DNA of 64,000 bases, from the NCBI GenBank assembly GCA_015060325.1, contig SUYQ01000005.1, positions 54,447-118,446 on the forward strand, written 5' to 3'. The DNA is from Bacteroidales bacterium. Its GTDB lineage: Bacteria; Bacteroidota; Bacteroidia; Bacteroidales; UBA932. The notes beneath the pieces are model-generated. The model made no database searches. It saw only the letters and a program-made list of their open reading frames with translations, and was not told the origin of the DNA. Within the stretch, counting starts at the first letter, position 1. Every line of letters begins with the position of its first letter. The position numbers were made by a program, and so were the translations under genes. Positions 25,324 through 33,056 of the stretch are shown piece by piece.

Positions 25324-26877
25324 ATGAGAAGCAGTATGAAGAAGATATATAGATTTATGGCGATCGCCTCGATTGTTTCTCTGGCATCATGCGAACTGGA
25401 TCTCTATCCTGAGACAGGATACAACGAGGGTAATGTCCAGGTGGATGAGGAGACTGAGTCTCAGTATACCACAAAAGAAGATATTTCCGGACTCGTTGAC
25501 GCAATGTACAACAGCTGGCTCAAGAGCAGCGTGATGCAGGAGGGAATCTTCCTGGACGGAATGGTATATGCCGAGTGCCGTGCAGACAATGCATATGGCG
25601 GAAACCCGGGAACCGGAGAGCTTATGGCTATCGAGGCCAACAAGCAGGACGGTGACAACAAGAACGTAAAGCGTGACTGGAACTACTACCAGGAGGCGGT
25701 AGGATATGCAAACCAGATCGTATGTAATATCGACCGCATCAAGGAGACTGATCCTAGCATGACAGAACTTCAGTACAAGCACTGGAAGTCTCAGGGATTG
25801 TGTATGAAGGCTTATGCTCTCTACCAGATGTCTCTCATCTGGGGTGATATTCCTGTACAGAACTCGATCCCGCCTGCAATTACGGCAGAGAATGTAGAAG
25901 AGGTCTATTTTGAATATTATCCTCCTCGCACATCTAAGGATGACGTATATGCACAGCTTATCGAGGAACTTACATGGGCAGCGGAGAATGGTCCTGATGT
26001 AAATCCTTCAAACAAATACCTCCTTTCAAAGGCATTTGCACGAGGCATGCTCGCAAGAGTATATGCTGAAAAGTCAGCTCACCAGGATTGGAACAAGGTG
26101 GCTGAGCAGTGTGAAATCGTGGAAGGAATGGGTTTCACCCTTTGTGATGATTACGGCCAGATGTGGGCTTACGATGACAATGACGCCGTAAGAAACACAT
26201 CAGAGTCAATCTTCGAGGTGACCTGGACCCGTGACCAGGGTAACTGGATCTGGATGATGTACCACAGAAACTACTATGATCCTAACAACTCATACACATG
26301 GATCAAGTGGATCACTCCATCCCGTGACCTTATCGCCGCTTATGCTGCTGAGGGTGACACAGAGAGAGCAAACGCCTGCATCACATATGACCAGACAGGT
26401 GTTGACGTAAACAGTGCATGGTCAAACTACTATCCTGCTGACAACTACGCATTCATGCATAAGTGTCCTACAAATGCATCAAGTACCATCCTGATGCGTC
26501 TTGGTGAGATCTACCTCCTCCACGCAGAGGCGCTCTGCATGACCGGTGACCTCGCAGGTTCTACAGAGTATGTCAACAAGATCCGCCGTCGTGCAGGTAT
26601 CCAGGAAATCGCTGTTCCTGCAGGTCAGGATGCCATGATTGATGCTGTCCTCCATGAACGTCGTCTCGAGCTTGCATTTGAGGGATTCCGTTTCTGGGAC
26701 CTTGTCCGTCATGGAAAGGCTGTTGAGGTTCACAATGCAATGTCAGACCCTTCATCTCCAAGATATGACAAATACTGGCAGGTGAGAAGGCCGCTTACAG
26801 AGGAGACCATCCTTATGCCTATCCCGCAGGAGGCTCTTGAAAACAACCCAAGCCTTGTTCAGAACCCTGGATATTAA
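25324..26877 (+). CDS. SusD/RagB-family surface glycan-binding lipoprotein (second locus)
   Basis: A 517-residue lipoprotein with lipobox SLASC, partner of the SusC two bases upstream. Typical segments are QMSLIWGDIPVQNSI in the N-terminal TPR region, SKAFARGMLARVYAEKS, RLGEIYLLHAEALCMTGD, VLHERRLELAFEGFRFWDLV and the ending MPIPQEALENNPSLVQNPGY. A second ATG at 25336 (MKKIYRFMAIAS) would give an equally good signal peptide and may be the true start. Tyr and Trp-rich stretches around residues 290-330 may contribute to ligand stacking, by analogy with other SusD proteins. The expected ligand is a beta-glucan, judging from the GH30 that follows. Confidence 0.94.
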   Translation: MRSSMKKIYRFMAIASIVSLASCELDLYPETGYNEGNVQVDEETESQYTTKEDISGLVDAMYNSWLKSSVMQEGIFLDGMVYAECRADNAYGGNPGTGELMAIEANKQDGDNKNVKRDWNYYQEAVGYANQIVCNIDRIKETDPSMTELQYKHWKSQGLCMKAYALYQMSLIWGDIPVQNSIPPAITAENVEEVYFEYYPPRTSKDDVYAQLIEELTWAAENGPDVNPSNKYLLSKAFARGMLARVYAEKSAHQDWNKVAEQCEIVEGMGFTLCDDYGQMWAYDDNDAVRNTSESIFEVTWTRDQGNWIWMMYHRNYYDPNNSYTWIKWITPSRDLIAAYAAEGDTERANACITYDQTGVDVNSAWSNYYPADNYAFMHKCPTNASSTILMRLGEIYLLHAEALCMTGDLAGSTEYVNKIRRRAGIQEIAVPAGQDAMIDAVLHERRLELAFEGFRFWDLVRHGKAVEVHNAMSDPSSPRYDKYWQVRRPLTEETILMPIPQEALENNPSLVQNPGY

Positions 26878-26883
26878 CAGACT

Positions 26884-28428
26884 ATGAAAAGATTATTTAC
26901 ACTGATATTTATATCATGCATTTTTGCATGCAGCTGTACTCCTGCTGATCAGCCAAAGGATGAGGACAAGCAGCCGGAGAACGAGACTCCCGCTGTGGTT
27001 GAGAAGGATGTCAAGGCTTATGTCACTATGGCAAACCAGACCCTTCTTTTCAAGGAATCGGGCTTTAATTTCAGCAAGCCTGGAAGCATGTCTCCAAATC
27101 AGGTGACATACGACAAGTCCAAGACTCTGCAGGAGATTGACGGTTTCGGCTTTGCCGTGACCACTGCATCGTGCTACAATCTCCTCCAGATGCCTCAGGC
27201 TGACAGGACAGCGTTCCTTACAGAGCTGTTCTCGAAGGACAAGATAGGTTCAAGCCTTATCCGTGTGTCAATCGGAGCTTCAGACTTCTGCACTGCCGAC
27301 AATTACACATGGTGCGACACTGAAGGACTGGAAAATTTCGCAGTTCATTCAGAGGACAGAAACCTTCTGTTCCCGATCCTCAAGGAAATCTATGCCATCA
27401 ATCCTGATGTGAAGATCATCGGTTCTCCATGGTCATGCCCTAAATGGATGAAAGGTGGATCGAGATACTATGAGGGTTATGATCAGGCTACTCTCGAAGC
27501 CCGCTTTGACAGCTGGACAAGCGGCCGTCTGAGGCCTTCATGCTATGATGATTACGCAGAGTATTTCGTGAAGTGGATACAGACAATGGAGGCTGAAGGC
27601 TTCGATATCTATGCTGTGACCATGCAGAACGAGCCCCTCAATCATGGCAACTCCATGTCTCTGTACATGCCATGGAAAGATCAGCTGAAGTTCATCAAAC
27701 TTCTCGGTCCTGCTATCGAGAAGGCCGGCCTTGACACCAAGATCATGCTGTTCGACCATAATTACAACTATGACGGGAAGTCGGATCAGGACAATTATCC
27801 GCTGAATATCTATGCGGATCCTGAAGCCGAGAAATGGGCGGCCGGTTCGGCTTGGCACAACTATGGTGGCAGCGTCACTGAACTCGATGAAATCTACAGG
27901 ACCTATCCGGACAAGGGTATATGGTTTACAGAGGCTTCGATCGGAACATGGAATTATGATGCCGGTGGTCAGGTCGGCGGCAGGTTCAATCCTTTCGTAC
28001 TTGATGAGTTCTCGAACGTGTTCATGGGCACAATGTCCCGTGGCGGAAAGGGTGTGACCTACTGGAATCTTATGCTTGACCAGAACAAGGGACCATACAG
28101 CCCTCATGACGGTTCATGCAAGACATGTTATGGTGGTGTGACCATCAATACAGCCGACTACAGAAGCATAACAAAGAATGCTCATTGGTACCATGTGGCT
28201 CATGCATCGGCTGTTGTGAAGCCGGGTGCAAAGAAGCTGGAGACAGGAGGAATGGAATTCCCTGCACGCTTTGAGTGCCAGATGTTCCTCAATCCGGACA
28301 ATACCGTAGGAGTGCTCATCTGCAACAGACAGGACAACGAGCAGCCGATAATCTTCGCAAACACCAAGTTTACCGTCAAGTACACCGTCCCTGCGAAGAG
28401 CCTCGTGTCACTTATCTGGCAGGAGTAA
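26884..28428 (+). CDS. GH30-family glycoside hydrolase lipoprotein, probably endo-beta-1,6-glucanase
   Basis: A 514-residue lipoprotein (signal ends in an ACSC lipobox at about 15-18) followed by an acidic linker. The catalytic fold is GH30: LQEIDGFGFAVTTASCYNLL near the start, SLIRVSIGASDF, IIGSPWSCPKWMK, the acid/base region YAVTMQNEP with Glu250, and the nucleophile region GIWFTEASIG with Glu350. The protein closes with the family's beta-sandwich side domain (VGVLICNRQDNEQPIIF). GH30 covers beta-glucosylceramidase, beta-1,6-glucanase and xylanase activities. Subfamily 3 enzymes in Bacteroides beta-1,6-glucan loci stand in this same position, after SusCD and before a surface-binding protein. 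The linkage assignment is therefore inference from context. Copies of a palindromic repeat follow the stop. Confidence 0.9.
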   Translation: MKRLFTLIFISCIFACSCTPADQPKDEDKQPENETPAVVEKDVKAYVTMANQTLLFKESGFNFSKPGSMSPNQVTYDKSKTLQEIDGFGFAVTTASCYNLLQMPQADRTAFLTELFSKDKIGSSLIRVSIGASDFCTADNYTWCDTEGLENFAVHSEDRNLLFPILKEIYAINPDVKIIGSPWSCPKWMKGGSRYYEGYDQATLEARFDSWTSGRLRPSCYDDYAEYFVKWIQTMEAEGFDIYAVTMQNEPLNHGNSMSLYMPWKDQLKFIKLLGPAIEKAGLDTKIMLFDHNYNYDGKSDQDNYPLNIYADPEAEKWAAGSAWHNYGGSVTELDEIYRTYPDKGIWFTEASIGTWNYDAGGQVGGRFNPFVLDEFSNVFMGTMSRGGKGVTYWNLMLDQNKGPYSPHDGSCKTCYGGVTINTADYRSITKNAHWYHVAHASAVVKPGAKKLETGGMEFPARFECQMFLNPDNTVGVLICNRQDNEQPIIFANTKFTVKYTVPAKSLVSLIWQE

Positions 28429-28432
28429 CACT

Positions 28433-28512
28433 GTCATTCGAGCGACCCCAGGATGTCATTTCGAGCGACATCAGGATGTCATTTCGAGCGACCGAAGGGA
28501 GTCGAGAAATCT
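28433..28512 (+). repeat. Tandem palindromic repeat copies between GH30 and the binding-protein gene
   Basis: Three head copies (GTCATTCGAGCGAC, GTCATTTCGAGCGACA, GTCATTTCGAGCGACC) follow one another, linked by a CAGGAT motif. The last one completes the element with GAAGGGAGTCGAGAAATCT. It fills most of the 104-base gap and could weaken read-through within the operon. Confidence 0.85.
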
Positions 28513-28532
28513 AAAAAACCAATAAAAGAATT

Positions 28533-29888
28533 ATGAACAGAATATATAAAACACTAATTGCTCTCTCAGCCCTTGTAGCGGTAACCTCATGCTACAAGGA
28601 ACCAGAGTTTGAATTCGCCCAGAAGGGTCCTGACATGACAGTCACATGTGACGAGTCGGCTCTCATGGGTGGAAAGATAGACTTCGTTGCTGATGTCTAT
28701 GACAATGATTATCCGCTTTCTGTACTCACAGCACAGCTTTACTGGGACCTTGAACTTGGCAATCCTGTAAGCGAAGTGGAGTTGAGGACCCAGACCGAGG
28801 GAACATATGCCGGATCTGTTTCCGTTCCGTTCGAGGCAAAGCTCTCAGACGGTATCGCTGCTGTAGTCTTCAAGGCTGTGAACACTCACCTTGGAGAGAC
28901 CTATGATACGGTATATGTGGCTGTGAACCGCCCTAAGTTCGAATCACTTACTCTTGCAAGCGGAGATTCATGGAGAAGAAGCCTGACCCCAGTTGAAGGT
29001 GAGGAATATGAATATTCATACACCGGCTCACTTCCAGCGGATTTCGAGCCGTTCATCATCACTCCTGCCATTGACGGCAAGGGTACGGAAATCACCTTCG
29101 GATGGAGCGGACGCGAGATCGTGCCTGGTGGAACTGCCCCTATTCCGTTCGATGCAGTGGGAAAGGGTACCATCACTTTCAATACAAAGACATTCGAGGG
29201 AAGTCCTTTCGTGAATATCTGGGTCAACGGATTCAAGGCTGAGCCTACTCCTCAGGGCACATACAAGGCTGTCGTTTCTATCAAGAAGGGTGACAAGGTC
29301 GAGGCTGTCGGCGTCGAGGACTGGATCTACTGGTACCGTGATCCAGACCACTTCACTCTTAAGGATGGTGCAATCTGCTTCAATGCCGTTGATGGACACT
29401 ACTCATTCGAGATGAATACAGAGCATAAGTTCGTGACTGTACGCCGTGTCAAGGAAGACGGATCACCGGCAACTTATAAGGACGAAGGTGCCATCACATT
29501 CATGGGATGGGGAGTTGCTCACCCTGTTATGACAAACCAGTTCGGCTGGGAGAACGGAGCAATGGTGACCCTTGCCGAAATCGAAGACGGAGTATACCAG
29601 TTCTCAGGTAAGGCTGTTGAGGAAACAAACGGTACAACCCTCGGAGGTGCATGGAGATATGACTACCTCTCGTTCAAGTTCTTCGGTCAGGCAGGCTGGG
29701 GTGCAGAATATGGCACAGTGACCCTTACTGAAAGAGCAAAAGAGTGGCTTGCAGTTCCTGGAAACATCGAGCTCGCTTCAGGCAAGACCCTTGACCTTGG
29801 CGCCGAGTATGTGATGACAGTCACAGATTGTACACCGCTTGACGCAAACAGCAAGTTCAACTGTACAGTGGACTTCTATAAGAAATAG
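28533..29888 (+). CDS. Surface glycan-binding-type lipoprotein (SGBP-B position)
   Basis: A 451-residue lipoprotein with lipobox VTSC at about 17-20. The N-terminal half looks like two Ig-like domains (PDMTVTCDESALMGGKIDF, then PKFESLTLASGDSWRRSLTP). The C-terminal half is rich in Trp and Tyr (EDWIYWYRDPDHF, ITFMGWGVAHPVM, GGAWRYDYLSFKFFGQAGWG), as expected of a carbohydrate-binding module. It has no catalytic motif that I recognise. By position after SusC, SusD and GH30 it corresponds to the SGBP-B protein of beta-1,6-glucan loci. It would hold polymer at the surface for the GH30. A bidirectional terminator follows. Confidence 0.8.
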   Translation: MNRIYKTLIALSALVAVTSCYKEPEFEFAQKGPDMTVTCDESALMGGKIDFVADVYDNDYPLSVLTAQLYWDLELGNPVSEVELRTQTEGTYAGSVSVPFEAKLSDGIAAVVFKAVNTHLGETYDTVYVAVNRPKFESLTLASGDSWRRSLTPVEGEEYEYSYTGSLPADFEPFIITPAIDGKGTEITFGWSGREIVPGGTAPIPFDAVGKGTITFNTKTFEGSPFVNIWVNGFKAEPTPQGTYKAVVSIKKGDKVEAVGVEDWIYWYRDPDHFTLKDGAICFNAVDGHYSFEMNTEHKFVTVRRVKEDGSPATYKDEGAITFMGWGVAHPVMTNQFGWENGAMVTLAEIEDGVYQFSGKAVEETNGTTLGGAWRYDYLSFKFFGQAGWGAEYGTVTLTERAKEWLAVPGNIELASGKTLDLGAEYVMTVTDCTPLDANSKFNCTVDFYKK

Positions 29889-29905
29889 AACAGAAGTACA
29901 TCATT

Positions 29906-29947
29906 AAAAATGGCGACTGATTTTTTTGTGTCAGTCGCCATTTTTTT
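29906..29947. terminator. Bidirectional terminator between convergent genes
   Basis: AAAAATGGCGACTGA pairs with TCAGTCGCCATTTTT around a T-rich loop. A-run and T-run flank the stem, so it serves the binding-protein gene on the plus strand and the MFS genes on the minus strand. It overlaps the last bases of the minus-strand gene. Confidence 0.9.
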
Positions 29948-31310
29948 AGTTAGTCGGATCGTCAAGCCTTAAATCCGGATGCTTGCGTGAAGAACGCAGT
30001 AGCATCACCGCAACCCCTACAGCTATTACTCCAAGCAATATGAACACATATTCGGCATTAAGGGCAGCCGCAACCTTTCCTGCATGAGTGCTGCCACCGT
30101 TATTGATGATGTTGCCGACGAGGATCGGCACTGACCACATTCCCAGATTCTGCACCCAATATATGAGCGAGTATGCGGTGCCGAGGTTCTTTTCGGGCAC
30201 GATCTTAGGCACTGACGGCCACATCGCGGAAGGAACCAGCGAGTAGCCTATTCCAAGAAGCCCGATGGAAATATATGCGAAGACCGGCTCTCCCTGTGGA
30301 GCGAATGTGATGATCAGATGTGCCGCAAGTACCATTCCGGCTCCGGTCACCATCCAGGTAGTAGCTTTGCCTACCTTGTCCACAAGCATTCCGAAAAGGG
30401 GAGTGAAGACGATTGTGAAGAACGGAATCATAGCCAGCAGCAGGCTTGAAATGCTCATCTCCACTCCGAAAAGCGGGATGAGGATGTCAGATCCGAATTT
30501 CTTGAACCTTATGACGCAGCAGTAGAATGTCACGCACAGGATGGCGATCATAAGGAATCGTGGGTTTGACAGTATCTTCCATATGTCAGAGAATCTGAAC
30601 TTGTCTTCTTCTGCGGTCTTGACCTTGTCAGTGGTGCCGGCTTCCTTGTCAAATCTTGAGTCCATTGCGACGAATGCTGCCCAAAGTATCAGTCCGACAG
30701 CAAGCACTCCCATGCCGACCAATGCTGGCTTTGCTGTTTCGCTTAAAGTGTATACGTGTCCTTCTGCTCCTGATGTCACCATCATCGGTGCAATCAGCAG
30801 TGCCATGGCGGTTCCCAGACGTGCTATGGAAAGCTGAAGTCCCATTGCAAGAGCAGTATGCTTTCCTTTGAACCATTTGGCAATGGATCTGGTAACTGCG
30901 ACTCCGGCGATCTCACTTCCCAGACCGAAAAGCATGCATCCTATGTATGCGATGGTAAGAGATGTCTTCGGCTCAAATCCGGCAGTGATGGCATATGTCA
31001 CCAGGCCGGCTCCTCCTACCATCATGCCGACAAATGCCGATCCCATGCGCCTTACTCCGTATTTGTCCAACAGTACACCTCCGACAATCAGGCCTCCGAG
31101 TATGCAGAGGAATGAATATCCGCTTGAGTAGAATCCGTAGTCAGCTGAGTCCCATCCCAATTCCAGCTGATCCGGATTGTTGAACAGCGGAGACAGGGAC
31201 GAGAACATGTCGTCGAAGAAGTACGACGCAAACATCGGAACAACAAGGCATGCCAGCACAAGCCAGCATGCCCATCTGTTGTTGTTTAAAGTATTTCTGA
31301 CCTTAGACAT
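29946..31310 (-). CDS. MFS transporter (first of an overlapping pair)
   Basis: A 454-residue major facilitator protein with 12 predicted membrane helices. Recognisable MFS loops are GGVLLDKYGVRRMG between helices 2 and 3, ARLGTAMALLIAP in the first half, and FGMLVDKVGKATTWM at the matching site in the second half. A conserved segment AVTRSIAKWFKGKHTALAMG is shared with the adjacent paralogue (SKAIAKWFKGKEMAMAMG) and is typical of the oxalate/formate-antiporter-like and related anion MFS groups. Substrate is unknown. It overlaps the upstream MFS gene by one base at 31310, so both are on one transcript. The two may form a heteromeric or sequential pair. Confidence 0.88.
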   Translation of the reverse strand: MSKVRNTLNNNRWACWLVLACLVVPMFASYFFDDMFSSLSPLFNNPDQLELGWDSADYGFYSSGYSFLCILGGLIVGGVLLDKYGVRRMGSAFVGMMVGGAGLVTYAITAGFEPKTSLTIAYIGCMLFGLGSEIAGVAVTRSIAKWFKGKHTALAMGLQLSIARLGTAMALLIAPMMVTSGAEGHVYTLSETAKPALVGMGVLAVGLILWAAFVAMDSRFDKEAGTTDKVKTAEEDKFRFSDIWKILSNPRFLMIAILCVTFYCCVIRFKKFGSDILIPLFGVEMSISSLLLAMIPFFTIVFTPLFGMLVDKVGKATTWMVTGAGMVLAAHLIITFAPQGEPVFAYISIGLLGIGYSLVPSAMWPSVPKIVPEKNLGTAYSLIYWVQNLGMWSVPILVGNIINNGGSTHAGKVAAALNAEYVFILLGVIAVGVAVMLLRSSRKHPDLRLDDPTN

Positions 31311-32932
31311 TATTCTTTGATATTAGGTAGTTCGAGTCCGAGGCCTTTCTTCTTATCATATCTCTTGAGGTATAGTGCTACCAGAAGCGCTGCAACTCCA
31401 AATCCAGCAAAAATCACCAGCGGGATTGTGTAATTGTATGGAACCAGCACTTCATCCGCTTCCTCACTCAGCTGAATATATAGATTGTCGCCGTTCTTGC
31501 TGTCTGCAATCATTGCCATGATTGATGCTTTAGAAGCTTCGTCGACCTTTGCCTCGGTCAAGATGCTGTCAGCCTTGGCTGAAATTGCTTCGATCTGTGC
31601 CACATCCCATGTGTCGCTCACTTTCTTTACATCATCTTTGATTATAGTGATCGCCTCGATCTTATCCTGTGCCGCGATTACTTTTGCATTGTCTTCGTTG
31701 ACAGAAGCAAGTACGCCTCCGATCAGCATAGGCACAAAGAACAGTCCGATGTTCTGTACCCAGAAGATAAGGCTGTATGCAGAACCGAGAAGCTTCTCTT
31801 CGATGATCTTTGGAACAGACGGCCAAAGAGCGGCAGGAACAAGTGCGAAGCTGATACCAAGTATTACGATTGTAGCATAAGCGATAAATGCACTTTCTGT
31901 AGCCGGAACTACAAATGCAAAGATCAGATGACAAAGGATCAGCAGCATTGAACCATACAGCAGCATGGATGCTCCTTTACCTTTCCTGTCAAGGAATCTG
32001 CCGAGGAATGGCGTGATGGCTGCCGCTCCTATAGGGAACCATCGGAAAATGTATGATGCGGCAGTCGCGGATATCCCGAGATTGCATTGAAGCATGTTGG
32101 CACCATATTTCTGGAATGGGAAAATTGCAGAGTAGTAAAGAACGCACAGCAAAGCCACAATCCAGAAACTCTTAGATGTCAATATCTTCTTTACATCGCT
32201 GAACTTGAACTCCTCTTCATTGACGTCCTCGCTGACTTTACCGGCTTCTGCAAGCTGCTTGTCAAACTTCTTGTCCATGATGGAGAAGACAATATAGTTC
32301 AAGAGACCTATTACCAGCAGGGCTGAGCACAATGCCAGCGGAGCCTGAACATTGCCGAATTTTTCTGCAATGACCGGACTGATGGAGAATACTGCAAACA
32401 CACCGATGCGCGCAATAGCCATTTCCACTCCCATCGCCATCGCCATTTCCTTGCCCTTGAACCATTTTGCAATGGCTTTTGAAACGGTTGTACCTGCCAT
32501 TTCGCATCCGCATCCGAAGATCATGAATCCGAGAGATGCCATCTTGGCGCTGCCTGGCATGGCAGTCCACCATGAGTTAAGCCATTCACAAAACGCTGTT
32601 GTCTGGAACCAGTCGGAAATACCGATGAACTTAATCAAAGCTCCGACAACCATGAGTGAGCAGGAAAGAAGTCCGGTGAATCTTATGCCTGTCTTGTCAA
32701 GTATGAATCCGGCAAGAATGAGAAATCCGCAGATGTTTAGAAAATATTCTGAACTTGAGTATGTTCCATAAACGTCGGATCCCCATCCGATCTGGGTTTC
32801 TAGCATGTTCTTGATAGGTGCCATCACATCAAAAAACATGTATGCAAACAGCATCATCAGGGCTATGAGCACTAGCGCTGTCCACCTTGCGACAGCGCTG
32901 TCATTCATGAATTTTTTAATAGTCTGTGTCAT
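31310..32932 (-). CDS. MFS transporter with an unusual extracytoplasmic insertion
   Basis: A 540-residue major facilitator protein, paralogous to the next gene on the strand (shared motifs SKAIAKWFKGKEMAMAMG, ALVPAALWPSVPKI and SAYSLIFWVQNIGLFFVPML). It is about 85 residues longer. The extra length falls at residues 411-500, between helices 11 and 12, and is a charged helical segment with predicted coiled-coil character (AKVIAAQDKIEAITIIKDDV and so on). The paralogue has a short loop there. With 12 helices and a cytoplasmic N-terminus this segment would be periplasmic. A promoter with near-consensus spacing precedes it. The substrate is unknown. Divergent dxs on the other side has its own promoter. 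Confidence 0.88.
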   Translation of the reverse strand: MTQTIKKFMNDSAVARWTALVLIALMMLFAYMFFDVMAPIKNMLETQIGWGSDVYGTYSSSEYFLNICGFLILAGFILDKTGIRFTGLLSCSLMVVGALIKFIGISDWFQTTAFCEWLNSWWTAMPGSAKMASLGFMIFGCGCEMAGTTVSKAIAKWFKGKEMAMAMGVEMAIARIGVFAVFSISPVIAEKFGNVQAPLALCSALLVIGLLNYIVFSIMDKKFDKQLAEAGKVSEDVNEEEFKFSDVKKILTSKSFWIVALLCVLYYSAIFPFQKYGANMLQCNLGISATAASYIFRWFPIGAAAITPFLGRFLDRKGKGASMLLYGSMLLILCHLIFAFVVPATESAFIAYATIVILGISFALVPAALWPSVPKIIEEKLLGSAYSLIFWVQNIGLFFVPMLIGGVLASVNEDNAKVIAAQDKIEAITIIKDDVKKVSDTWDVAQIEAISAKADSILTEAKVDEASKASIMAMIADSKNGDNLYIQLSEEADEVLVPYNYTIPLVIFAGFGVAALLVALYLKRYDKKKGLGLELPNIKE

Positions 32933-32965
32933 ATCTGGTTTTTGTTTTCTTACTAAAATGGTCCG

Positions 32966-32997
32966 CGAAGATAATGTTTTTTGTACTAATAGTCAAA
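32966..32997 (-). promoter_or_regulatory. Promoter for the MFS pair
   Basis: On the minus strand TTTG (32994-32997), a 20-bp spacer and TATCTTCG (32966-32973) form a near-consensus promoter, about 34 bases upstream of the start codon. The dxs promoter region lies back to back with it: TAACTTCG at 33028-33035 on the plus strand. Confidence 0.6.
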
Positions 32998-33056
32998 ACT
33001 GTATTTCAATATATCCGATTTTAGTATTAACTTCGCAGGCCATATTGAAAAGAAAG

